This document shows positions 1 to 5,935 of a stretch of DNA of 6,776 bases, piece by piece. How positions within the stretch are numbered: the first letter of the stretch is position 1; each line of letters starts with the position of its first letter. The DNA is from Gammaproteobacteria bacterium (GTDB taxonomy: Bacteria; Pseudomonadota; Gammaproteobacteria; UBA9214). A program made the position numbers and the translations under genes. Location of the stretch: assembly GCA_029864225.1 (NCBI GenBank), contig JAOTTU010000106.1:1-6776 (forward strand), in the 5' to 3' direction. The notes beneath the pieces were generated by a model that made no database searches, was not told the DNA's origin, and saw nothing but the letters and a program-made list of their open reading frames with translations.

Positions 1-1
1 G

Positions 2-514
2 GCCCTGCAGCAGCTGCTGAATGACACCAACTGGGATGACCTGGACTACCTGGTGGTCGATCTGCCGCCGGGTACCGGTGATATTCAGCTGACACTGGCC
101 CAGCAGGTACCGGTCAGCGGTGCGGTCATTGTCACCACTCCGCAGGACATCGCCCTGCTGGATGCACGCAAAGGCTTGAAGATGTTCGAGAAAGTGGAGG
201 TGCCGGTGCTCGGCATTGTCGAGAACATGAGCATCCATATCTGCAGCGAATGCGGCCACGAGGAACACATCTTCGGTGAGGGCGGCGGTCAGCGCATGTC
301 CGACCAGCATAACGTCGACTTCCTCGGCGCGCTGCCGCTGGACAAGCGCATCCGTGAGGAGACGGACTCAGGGAAACCCACCGTGGTGGCCGAGCCGGAC
401 AGCCGTATCGCCCAGATTTACCGCGAGATCGCGCGCCGCACGGCCGCCAAGCTGTCGCTGAAGACCAAGGACTATGCGGCGCGCTTCCCGCAGATCGTCA
501 TCCAGAACGACTGA
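2..514 (+). CDS. apbC: Iron-sulfur carrier P-loop ATPase ApbC/Mrp, 3' part
   Basis: This is the C-terminal 170 residues of an Mrp/NBP35-family ATPase; the start and the N-terminal Walker A loop lie before the window, so the gene is cut by the window edge, not truncated in nature. The family binds a labile Fe-S cluster and passes it to apoproteins in the cytoplasm. In the visible part the Walker B-like segment reads LDYLVVDLPPGTGD, followed by LTLAQQVPVSGAVIVTTPQDIAL, typical of the family. The CxxC pair that bridges a Fe-S cluster in the dimer is present as ICSEC (cysteine codons at 242-244 and 251-253), followed by the glycine-rich FGEGGG. The frame is open from base 2 and stops at TGA 512-514. 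The gene precedes dcd on the same strand, an order I recall from Pseudomonas. The product name is secure; apbC versus mrp is only a naming choice. Confidence 0.95.
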   Translation, partial: ALQQLLNDTNWDDLDYLVVDLPPGTGDIQLTLAQQVPVSGAVIVTTPQDIALLDARKGLKMFEKVEVPVLGIVENMSIHICSECGHEEHIFGEGGGQRMSDQHNVDFLGALPLDKRIREETDSGKPTVVAEPDSRIAQIYREIARRTAAKLSLKTKDYAARFPQIVIQND

Positions 515-523
515 CATGGGTTT

Positions 524-699
524 ATCACCGCAGAGACGCGGAGGACGCTGAGAAAGACATATAGCAGGGAGAAATGTTAATTAGAAACAACGGGACTAGG
601 AACAGTTGCATTCAGTAGCCTCGATAATTGGTGGCCCTGTAAGGGGACAATTTTGAATCAAATAGACTTTCTCTGCGCTCTCTGCGTCTCCGCGGTGAA
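524..699. repeat. Inverted-repeat element E1 between apbC and dcd
   Basis: Two arms face each other. The left arm (525-556) begins TCACCGCAGAGACGC; the right arm (668-699) is its inverted counterpart and ends GCGGTGA. By hand alignment 27 of 32 positions match. Each arm holds three degenerate tandem units of the CGCAGAG type: 529-536, 537-545 and 546-554 on the left, and the same 8-9-9 spacing on the right. The outer end of both arms is TCACCGC and the inner end is GAGAAAG, so polarity is conserved. The 110-base interior is AT-richer (about 40% GC by count) than the flanking genes and contains CCCT-GTA-AGGG at 635-645 but no convincing ORF. The left arm starts about 10 bases after the apbC stop. 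It could be a small non-autonomous mobile element, a structured 3' UTR, or both. The repeat itself is certain; its nature is not. Confidence 0.85.
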
Positions 700-719
700 T
701 GACCCGCTTTAACAAACCA

Positions 720-737
720 GCCGGACCGACATCCGGC
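720..737 (+). other. Small hairpin in the dcd leader
   Basis: GCCGGA (720-725) and TCCGGC (732-737) form a perfect six-base-pair stem with a six-base loop, a few bases upstream of the dcd ribosome binding site. No run of T follows, so it is not a classical terminator. It may be a leader structure or chance in GC-rich sequence. Confidence 0.35.
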
Positions 738-743
738 GTTTCC

Positions 744-748
744 AGGGA
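744..748 (+). promoter_or_regulatory. Ribosome binding site of dcd
   Basis: AGGGA lies nine bases before the ATG at 758. It supports this start over in-frame methionines inside the protein. Confidence 0.6.
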
Positions 749-757
749 ATAGCTGAT

Positions 758-1327
758 ATGTCGATCAAGTCTGACAAGTGGATCCGGCGCATGGCCACGG
801 AACACGGCATGATTGAGCCGTTCGAGGCCGGGCAGGTGCGCGAGAAAGAGGATGGTTCCCGCCTGGTGTCGTACGGCACCTCGAGCTATGGCTACGACAT
901 CCGCTGTTCCGATGAATTCAAGATCTTCACCAATATCAACTCAGCGATCGTCGACCCCAAGAACTTCGACGCCAACAGCTTCGTGGACGTCAAGGCGGAC
1001 GTCTGTATCATCCCGCCGAACTCCTTTGCCCTGGCGCGGACGGTCGAATATTTCCGCATCCCGCGCAATGTCCTGACCATCTGTCTCGGCAAGTCAACCT
1101 ATGCGCGTTGCGGCATTATCGTCAACGTGACGCCGTTCGAGCCGGAGTGGGAAGGGCATGTCACCCTTGAGTTCTCCAATACCACGCCGCTGCCGGCCAA
1201 GATCTATGCCAACGAAGGCGTGGCCCAGGTGCTGTTCCTGGAGTCGGACGAGGTCTGCGAGACCTCCTACAAGGATCGCGGCGGCAAATACCAGGGCCAG
1301 AAGGGCGTCACCCTGCCGAAGACCTGA
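758..1327 (+). CDS. dcd: dCTP deaminase
   Basis: The product deaminates dCTP to dUTP in the cytoplasm, feeding dUMP and then dTTP synthesis. The 189-residue protein has the usual family length. Visible motifs are SYGTSSYGYDIR at 38-49 in the N-terminal part, the active-site segment GKSTYARCG at 111-119 (serine 113 and arginine 117 match the conserved catalytic pair), and VTLEFSN, whose glutamate 138 should be the catalytic base. The C-terminal YKDRGGKYQGQKG at 171-183 matches the segment that closes over the triphosphate. KSTYAR and FEPEWEGHVTLEF resemble the Pseudomonas-type enzyme more than the E. coli form. No bifunctional dUTPase signature was identified, but that distinction is hard by eye. 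The ATG start has a good AGGGA. Repeat element E1 separates the gene from apbC, and E2 begins 13 bases after its stop. Confidence 0.96.
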   Translation: MSIKSDKWIRRMATEHGMIEPFEAGQVREKEDGSRLVSYGTSSYGYDIRCSDEFKIFTNINSAIVDPKNFDANSFVDVKADVCIIPPNSFALARTVEYFRIPRNVLTICLGKSTYARCGIIVNVTPFEPEWEGHVTLEFSNTTPLPAKIYANEGVAQVLFLESDEVCETSYKDRGGKYQGQKGVTLPKT

Positions 1328-1340
1328 ACGGCCCGGCCTG

Positions 1341-1575
1341 TTCACCGCAAAGGCGCAAAGGTCGCAAAGAACACAAACAAATTTCCTCACCGCAGAGACG
1401 CAGAGTGCGCAGAGAAAACAAATCAAAAAGCAATAATTTTAAAAACCCCCAAGCCTCTACAAATTACACGAAAACGTGTTTTGATGTAATGCCTTCTGAA
1501 TCCTTACTCCGCGTTCTCTGCGTCTCTGCGTTAATAACAGATTTTTTCTTTGCGTCCTTTGCGCCTTTGCAGTTA
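1341..1575. repeat. Nested inverted-repeat element E2 (A-B-B'-A')
   Basis: Four arms fill the gap between the convergent genes dcd and the DUF3108 gene. Arm A (1341-1371) has units of the CGCAAAG type. Arm B (1386-1416) has units of the CGCAGAG type. B' (1505-1534) and A' (1546-1573) follow in inverted orientation and mirror order. A and A' match at 24 of 25 positions (1347-1371 against 1546-1570). B and B' match at 21 of 24 (1391-1414 against 1507-1530). Each arm again shows three units in 8-9-9 spacing. The 87 bases between B and B' are about 32% GC by count and contain a small hairpin, ACACG-AAAA-CGTGT at 1466-1479, inside flanking ATTACA/TGTAAT (1463-1468 and 1485-1490). No ORF is credible here. 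The element could act on transcripts arriving from either side. Confidence 0.88.
1391..1547 (+). terminator. Possible terminator for dcd formed by arms B and B'
   Basis: On the plus-strand transcript, arm B could pair with B' (up to about 24 bp with three mismatches), and a run of six T follows at 1542-1547. This resembles a hairpin plus U-tract, but the loop is about 90 bases and the U-tract starts 11 bases after the stem, so it is not a standard intrinsic terminator. Low confidence. Confidence 0.25.
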
Positions 1576-1578
1576 GGA

Positions 1579-1589
1579 CGGTATTACCG
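1579..1589. other. Short palindrome downstream of the DUF3108 gene
   Basis: CGGTA-T-TACCG is a perfect five-base inverted repeat around one central base, between arm A' and the stop codon of the minus-strand gene. With a one-base loop it cannot form a normal RNA hairpin. It may be a protein site or chance. Confidence 0.2.
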
Positions 1590-1616
1590 GTAGATCGCAT
1601 CCCGCTTCTGTACGGT

Positions 1617-2366
1617 TTACTGTTTCACACGCAGTGATTCGCTGAAGCTCTCCAGGTCGCTCTGGTATTCGTCCTCGTCCTTTTCGCGTTGCCAGATCCG
1701 TACCGGCAGGTAGCTAAGCTCCGGGGCGCACCAGATATAGGTCTCGCGCTTGGCATTTCGGCGTACCTTGACCAGCTTGACGGTGTCGAAGCTGCCGGCG
1801 GGCAGTTCCAGCGTTTCCCGGGCCACCACCCTGAAGTTGTATTCCCTGAGTTTGCCGCCATCGGCGATATTGAAGGCCATTTCTGTTTTGTTGTCCTGCA
1901 GCGCCAGCATCACTCCGAGTTGCGAAGCCAGCCGGTCCAGGGTGCCGTCCGGTACGTCCATCTTCCAGACGCTGTCATCGACACGGTTCTCGACGCTGTG
2001 TTGGTCCCAGTCGAAGTGCAATTCTGCCTCACGTTCCCGGGTGCCTCCGGTCCGCTCGTAACGGTAGGACAGCGGGCGTATCCCGGATTCTTCCAGGTAC
2101 CCCCGGCTGAGTTCATGCAGCTTGTCTTTCAGCAGCCAGGAGATCCAGCGGCTGGGCCAGCTGCGGGTCTCGTAGAGGTATTGTCCGTCTTTTTCCAGGC
2201 TTAACGAGACCGTCGAGGTGCCGATGCGCAGGCTGCCGCGTGACAGCTTGAAGCTGGCCTCAAACTCCGGCAAGGGCGCCGCCTGTGGTGCCGTGACCAA
2301 GCCGGTACTGGCCAGTAGCAGGCAGACAACGGCAAGGGTGATTTTTCGGCAAGCGTGTTTCAGCAC
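1617..2366 (-). CDS. Exported DUF3108-family protein
   Basis: This 249-residue protein has an N-terminal signal peptide: a basic start (KHACRK), a hydrophobic stretch at about 9-25, and likely cleavage near residues 26-30 (TAPQAA), so it is probably periplasmic. The mature part matches what I recall of DUF3108: FEASFKLSRGSLRIGTSTVSL near the start, a central YRYERTGG, and a C-terminal ETYIWCAPELSYLPVRIWQ segment. The function of the family is not established. The start is a GTG at 2364-2366 that overlaps the last codons of purN by seven bases. A GGAG at 2377-2380 sits ten bases upstream, and the signal peptide begins directly, so this start is well supported and points to translational coupling. 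The gene follows purM and purN in what looks like one transcript. As I recall, the same neighbour set is found in Pseudomonas. Confidence 0.85.
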   Translation of the reverse strand: MLKHACRKITLAVVCLLLASTGLVTAPQAAPLPEFEASFKLSRGSLRIGTSTVSLSLEKDGQYLYETRSWPSRWISWLLKDKLHELSRGYLEESGIRPLSYRYERTGGTREREAELHFDWDQHSVENRVDDSVWKMDVPDGTLDRLASQLGVMLALQDNKTEMAFNIADGGKLREYNFRVVARETLELPAGSFDTVKLVKVRRNAKRETYIWCAPELSYLPVRIWQREKDEDEYQSDLESFSESLRVKQ

Positions 2367-3040
2367 GGTGCACCCGCTCCAGAATCCTGCAGCCGGGGTC
2401 GTTCCAGTGGGACATCGTCGAGCCGGACCCGGCCCTCTGTATCCAGCTGCACACGGCCCTCAGCATACCAGCGTATGACAACAGGATACATCCGGTGTTC
2501 CTGCTCCAGCACCCTTGCTGCCAGGCTGTCGGCATCGTCGCCGGCCAGCACCGGGACGCGCGCCTGCAGGATGGGCGGTCCGCCATCTATTTCCTCGGTG
2601 ACGAAGTGGATGGTTGCACCGGTCTCTTCTCTGCCCGCATCCAGCACCCGCTGGTGGGTGTTCAGACCGGGAAACTCGGGCAGCAGGGAAGGATGGATAT
2701 TGAGCATCCGGCCCCGATAGTGGCGCACGAATGCAGACGTCAGGATGCGCATGAATCCTGCCAGTACCACCAGCTCCGGCCGGTAGTCGTCGATCGCGGC
2801 CTGCAGCGCCGCATCAAACGCCGCGCGGTCCGGGTAGTGGCTGTTGTCGATCACTCGCGTCGGAATGCCGGCCTGGCTGGCATGTTGCAGACCCGGTACG
2901 TCCGGCCGGTTGCTGATCACCGCGCGTATTTCGACCGGCAGCTCGCCTGCTGCTACGCTGTCGATTATCGACTGGAGGTTGCTGCCCCGGCCGGAGATCA
3001 GGACTACGATGGGCAGGGGATTGTCTACGGCAGCAGCCAT
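2360..3040 (-). CDS. purN: Phosphoribosylglycinamide formyltransferase PurN
   Basis: PurN transfers a formyl group from 10-formyltetrahydrofolate to GAR, giving FGAR, the third step of purine synthesis in the cytoplasm. The 226-residue protein aligns along its length with E. coli PurN. Motifs are VVLISGRGSNLQ at 12-23 (phosphate of GAR), VVLAGFMRIL at 91-100, LNIHPSLLP at 113-121 with the catalytic asparagine 114 and histidine 116, and VTEEIDGGP with aspartate 152, the third catalytic residue. The ATG at 3038-3040 was chosen because it leaves a short nine-residue lead before the first strand. The longer open frame upstream only runs through the purM 3' end in another frame and encodes nothing family-like. 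No clear Shine-Dalgarno is visible before this ATG, so translation may depend on ribosomes leaving purM, 34 bases upstream. The gene overlaps the next gene by seven bases. Confidence 0.95.
   Translation of the reverse strand: MAAAVDNPLPIVVLISGRGSNLQSIIDSVAAGELPVEIRAVISNRPDVPGLQHASQAGIPTRVIDNSHYPDRAAFDAALQAAIDDYRPELVVLAGFMRILTSAFVRHYRGRMLNIHPSLLPEFPGLNTHQRVLDAGREETGATIHFVTEEIDGGPPILQARVPVLAGDDADSLAARVLEQEHRMYPVVIRWYAEGRVQLDTEGRVRLDDVPLERPRLQDSGAGAPC
2377..2380 (-). promoter_or_regulatory. Ribosome binding site of the DUF3108 gene
   Basis: On the minus strand GGAG lies ten bases before the GTG start at 2366, inside the purN coding region. It supports that start and suggests reinitiation by ribosomes finishing purN. 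Confidence 0.5.
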
Positions 3041-3074
3041 GGCAAGATCAGGTATAGATCCGGACAGCTGGGGT

Positions 3075-4145
3075 CTACGTTTCCAGGGTGACGCCGGGTG
3101 CGCCGTCGCCGGGCCCGATGTGGCCGATGACCCAGGCCTGCTCGCCCTGTGACTGCAGGTGCTCGAGGGTCTGCTGTGCGTCGGCCTTGTCGACACACAC
3201 CACCATGCCGATGCCGCAGTTATAGGTGCGATACATCTCCTTTGTGGTCACATTGCCCTTGTCCTGCAGCCACTCGAAGATGGCCGGGCGCTCCCAGCTG
3301 CCGGTGTCGATCAGTGCCTGCGTCCCGGCGGGCATGACCCGGGGCAGGTTCTCGGTCAGGCCGCCCCCGGTGATGTGGGCGAGGGCATGGACATTGACCT
3401 TGCTGAACAGGGACAGCAGCGGCTTGACGTAGATGCGGGTCGGTGCGAGCAGCCAGTGGGCCAGCGACTGGCCGTCGATCTTGTCGTCCAGCTTGCTGTG
3501 GCTGACCTCGATGATCTTGCGGATCAGTGAGTAACCATTGGAATGGGGGCCGGATGAGGCCAGCCCGATCAGGCAGTCACCGGCCCGGACGGCGCTGCCG
3601 TCGATAATCGCGTCCTTCTCGACCACACCGACGCTGAACCCGGCAAGATCATAATCATTCGCTGCGTACATACCAGGCATTTCCGCAGTCTCGCCACCAA
3701 CCAATGCCGCACCCGCGATTTCGCAGCCACGTGCGATGCCACTGATAACGCTGGTCGCGACCTCGACATCGAGTTTGCCGGTGGCGTAATAATCCAGGAA
3801 GAACAGGGGCTCGGCACCCTGTACGACGATGTCGTTGACGCACATGCCCACCAGGTCAATGCCAATGGTGTCGTGCAGACCTGTGGCGATCGCCAGCTTG
3901 AGCTTGGTGCCCACACCGTCGGTGCCGGAGACCAGTACCGGCTGGCGGTAGCGGTCCAGCGGCAATTCGAACAGCGCACCGAAGCCGCCCAGTCCGGCCA
4001 GGACCCCGGGCCGCTTGGTACGTGCCACTGCGGGCCTGATGCGGTCGATCAGCCGGTTGCCGGCATCGATATCGACGCCGGAATCACGATAACTTAATGA
4101 ATCGGAGGACGGTTCTGAGGCCGTGTTGTTATCCTGCACACTCAC
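3075..4145 (-). CDS. purM: Phosphoribosylformylglycinamidine cyclo-ligase PurM (AIR synthetase)
   Basis: PurM closes FGAM to AIR using ATP, the fifth step of purine synthesis. The 356-residue product matches E. coli PurM (345 residues) throughout: LSYRDSGVDIDAGN at 17-30, the glycine-rich GGFGALFELP, VLVSGTDGVGTKLKLA at 70-85, IGIDLVGMCVNDIVVQGAEPL at 94-114, LVGGETAEMPGMY at 148-160, ITGGGLTENLPR at 258-269, and the YNCGIGM segment near 308-314. The start was placed at GTG 4143-4145 because GGGAG lies seven bases before it. An ATG at 4173-4175 in the same frame would add ten residues but has no ribosome binding site, and a second GTG at 4137-4139 is also possible. The residues before LSYRD are family-unlike and variable. 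It is the first gene of a minus-strand operon with purN and the DUF3108 gene, and is divergent from the DUF2066 gene. Confidence 0.95.
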   Translation of the reverse strand: MSVQDNNTASEPSSDSLSYRDSGVDIDAGNRLIDRIRPAVARTKRPGVLAGLGGFGALFELPLDRYRQPVLVSGTDGVGTKLKLAIATGLHDTIGIDLVGMCVNDIVVQGAEPLFFLDYYATGKLDVEVATSVISGIARGCEIAGAALVGGETAEMPGMYAANDYDLAGFSVGVVEKDAIIDGSAVRAGDCLIGLASSGPHSNGYSLIRKIIEVSHSKLDDKIDGQSLAHWLLAPTRIYVKPLLSLFSKVNVHALAHITGGGLTENLPRVMPAGTQALIDTGSWERPAIFEWLQDKGNVTTKEMYRTYNCGIGMVVCVDKADAQQTLEHLQSQGEQAWVIGHIGPGDGAPGVTLET

Positions 4146-4152
4146 GTTGGGA

Positions 4153-4157
4153 CTCCC
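4153..4157 (-). promoter_or_regulatory. Ribosome binding site deciding the purM start
   Basis: On the minus strand GGGAG is followed after seven bases by GTG (4143-4145). The upstream in-frame ATG at 4175 has only GC-rich sequence before it. This favours the GTG start. Confidence 0.5.
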
Positions 4158-4179
4158 GTTGGTAGCAGCACACATGGTA

Positions 4180-4191
4180 GCGGCCGGCCGC
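4180..4191. other. Perfect 12-base GC palindrome
   Basis: GCGGCCGGCCGC equals its own reverse complement. It sits just upstream of the purM start in the divergent region, where a dimeric regulator could bind, but nothing here identifies one. Such palindromes also arise by chance in GC-rich DNA. Confidence 0.3.
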
Positions 4192-4322
4192 GAGTGGTGT
4201 AAACCCGACGGCACAAAGTATCCGGTACGCTGGCGCCTCTCTGCGCGCTTCGTTATGGCCAAAATCCGTTGATACCCGTATGCTTGGGCTTCCTTTTTCT
4301 GGTGCTTGGATGGATACGGGAT

Positions 4323-5381
4323 ATGGATAAAACATGTCGATGGAGGCGGCCTGTTGTCGTGATTGCCTGCATACTTGGCCTGCTGCCGGTGCTTGCAGGC
4401 GCCGTCACCGGCCAGGACCTGTTCGAATCCGAGGTCACGGTCGCCAGCCAGCAGCCGGACGAGCGCACGGCGGCTATGAAACGGGCCCTGGCTGAGGTGC
4501 TGGTCAGGGTTACCGGGCAGCGCGAACTGCTGGGGCAGGAACCGGCGAAATCCATGCTGGCCGATCCCGCCCGCTACGTGCAGCAATATCGTTACTACAC
4601 GGTGCCGAATACCCGGCCGGCAGAACTGAAGATGCGGGTGCGCTTTGATAGTAATGCGGTGCGCACGGCCTTGCGCCAGCAGGGAGCGTCCTACTGGGGT
4701 GATTCGGAGCGGCCGGATACGCTGGTGTGGCTTGCCGTCGAGGACCGGGGCGAGCGTTACATCGTGGCGGCGCAGGATGGCCGTGCGGTCTACCAGAAGA
4801 TCCAGGCCGCCGCGCAGCAGCGAGGTGTATCCCTGGTCTTTCCGCTGATGGACCTCGAGGACCAGTCCCGGGTGCGATTTACTGATATCTGGGGTGGTTT
4901 TTTCGAGCGCGTCCTGACGGCCTCCGAGCGCTACAACCCGAGCGCAATTCTGACCGGCCGTCTGAACCGGGCCCCCTCCGGAGGTTGGGTTGCCCGCTGG
5001 GATATGCAGGTCGCCGGCACGTCCTCATCCTGGTCGGACAGTAATCAGCTGCTGGAAAACCTGCTGCAGGCGGGAATTGATAATATGGCAGACCGGCAGG
5101 CATCACGCCTTGCAGTCACCGGTACCGGGGTCAACACCAGTGCGATTACCATCACGGTGGATGACATCAACACACTCACCGCCTATGCGCGCGTCAATGA
5201 CTACCTGTCCTCGTTGACTGCGATCAGCCAATTCCAGGTCGTACAGGTCGCCGGGTCCAGCGTGCACTATGCCGTGCAACTCAACGGCACCCTTCAGGGT
5301 CTGGCGCAGACCATCGTCATCGGCACGGTGCTGGAACCGTCGCCAACGGGAGCAGCGGGCAGCTACCGGTTACGCCAGTGA
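4323..5381 (+). CDS. Exported DUF2066-family protein
   Basis: This 352-residue protein of unknown function belongs to DUF2066 by its sequence: DLFESEVTVASQQPDERTAAMKRALAEVLVRVTG near the N-terminus is the family hallmark as I remember it, and the gene sits next to purM as it does in other gammaproteobacteria. A signal peptide precedes it: basic RWRR, then a hydrophobic run to about residue 28, with likely cleavage near AGA-VTG. The middle contains VFPLMDLEDQSRVRFTDIWGGF, also typical. The ATG at 4323 was chosen because it gives a clean signal peptide; GGAT at 4312-4315 is a weak ribosome binding site. A TTG at 4269 would add 18 residues that are hydrophobic but precede a second signal-like segment, and it is less likely. 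The stop overlaps the start of the next gene by four bases (GTGA). Confidence 0.85.
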   Translation: MDKTCRWRRPVVVIACILGLLPVLAGAVTGQDLFESEVTVASQQPDERTAAMKRALAEVLVRVTGQRELLGQEPAKSMLADPARYVQQYRYYTVPNTRPAELKMRVRFDSNAVRTALRQQGASYWGDSERPDTLVWLAVEDRGERYIVAAQDGRAVYQKIQAAAQQRGVSLVFPLMDLEDQSRVRFTDIWGGFFERVLTASERYNPSAILTGRLNRAPSGGWVARWDMQVAGTSSSWSDSNQLLENLLQAGIDNMADRQASRLAVTGTGVNTSAITITVDDINTLTAYARVNDYLSSLTAISQFQVVQVAGSSVHYAVQLNGTLQGLAQTIVIGTVLEPSPTGAAGSYRLRQ

Positions 5382-5929
5382 AACCCAGGGACCTGCCCAA
5401 CCTGATAACGGTTTTCCGTTTTCTGCTGGTGCCGCCGGTAGTGATGCTGCTATTGCAAGGCCGCTTCGGGAGTGCCTTGCTGGTCTTCGCCATAGCGGGT
5501 TTTTCCGATGCCCTCGACGGTTATCTCGCCAAACGCTACCACTGGACCAGTCGCATGGGGGCGCTGTTGGACCCGCTGGCGGACAAGCTCCTGCTGGTTT
5601 CCTCGTTTGTCACGCTGGGTTGGCTCGGACTGATACCGCTGTGGCTGGTGGGCCTGGTGATCCTGCGCGACCTGGTCATTGTAACGGGGGCGGTTGTGTA
5701 TCACATGCGTATCGAGCAGCTGGAGGCGGAACCAAGCCTGGTCAGCAAGCTGAATACCTTCACCCAGATAGTGCTGATACTCGCGATCATGTTCACCCAG
5801 GCCTTCCAGAAACTGCCGGCGCTGTGGCCGGAGGTGCTGTTGTACAGTGTCCTGGTCACGACCGTGTGGAGTGGTTTTGACTACGTATGGACCTGGAGTC
5901 GCAAGGCCTGGTCCAAGAGCGGCCACTAG
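5378..5929 (+). CDS. CDP-alcohol phosphatidyltransferase family membrane protein
   Basis: Members move a phosphatidyl group from a CDP-activated lipid to an alcohol such as glycerol-3-phosphate, in the inner membrane. The 183-residue protein has several hydrophobic segments (about 10-27, 32-47, 70-108 and 128-169) and the family motif at 44-69: aspartates 44, 47, 65 and 69 and glycines 48 and 61 are all in place. One position differs from the textbook motif DG-x2-AR: here it is DGYLAK followed by arginine. The segment around WTSRMGALLDPLADK resembles a Xanthomonas-type paralogue I recall more than PgsA itself, so the acceptor alcohol is uncertain and no symbol is given. The start is GTG 5378, overlapping the DUF2066 stop by four bases, with no strong ribosome binding site, which suggests translational coupling. 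hda follows after six bases. Confidence 0.88.
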   Translation: MKPRDLPNLITVFRFLLVPPVVMLLLQGRFGSALLVFAIAGFSDALDGYLAKRYHWTSRMGALLDPLADKLLLVSSFVTLGWLGLIPLWLVGLVILRDLVIVTGAVVYHMRIEQLEAEPSLVSKLNTFTQIVLILAIMFTQAFQKLPALWPEVLLYSVLVTTVWSGFDYVWTWSRKAWSKSGH

Positions 5930-5935
5930 CCTGAC

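Larger units (their letters stand above)
4146..4322. promoter_or_regulatory. Divergent promoter region between purM and the DUF2066 gene
   Basis: Both operons read outward from here, so their promoters should lie in or near this 177-base gap; that is inference from gene direction. I could not pick a sigma-70 promoter with confidence: TATGCT at 4279 and TTGATA at 4269 are weak partial matches without good partners. No match to the E. coli PurR operator is visible. A perfect 12-base palindrome, GCGGCCGGCCGC, occupies 4180-4191. The region contains no copy of the intergenic repeat family. Confidence 0.45.

Noticed and set aside
596..805. 69-residue minus-strand open frame across E1 and the dcd start
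   Set aside because: It runs through a repeat arm and into dcd in antisense, with no family resemblance or ribosome binding site.
1094..1426. 110-residue minus-strand frame with cysteine-rich ends (LCALCVSAV, LCDLCAFAV)
   Set aside because: The unusual peptide is the translation of the CGCAGAG and CGCAAAG arms; the rest is antisense to dcd.
1405..1593. 62-residue plus-strand frame inside E2
   Set aside because: It consists of repeat arms and AT-rich interior and resembles no protein; repeat-derived artefact.
3041..3196. 52-residue N-terminal extension of the purN frame
   Set aside because: It overlaps the purM 3' end in another frame, and E. coli PurN begins almost directly at the ISGxGSN strand.
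4230..4250. Possible eroded repeat arm (GGCGCCTCTCTGCGCG) in the divergent region
   Set aside because: It shares GCAGAG on the minus strand but lacks the three-unit spacing and the TTCACCGC end; probably chance.
4338..4356. Lipoprotein signal (VIAC) in the DUF2066 protein
   Set aside because: The cysteine lies inside the hydrophobic segment, which continues well past it, so a lipobox is unlikely.
4176..4586. Long N-terminal extension of the purM frame
   Set aside because: It crosses the divergent promoter region and is antisense to the DUF2066 signal peptide region; no PurM-like residues precede LSYRD.
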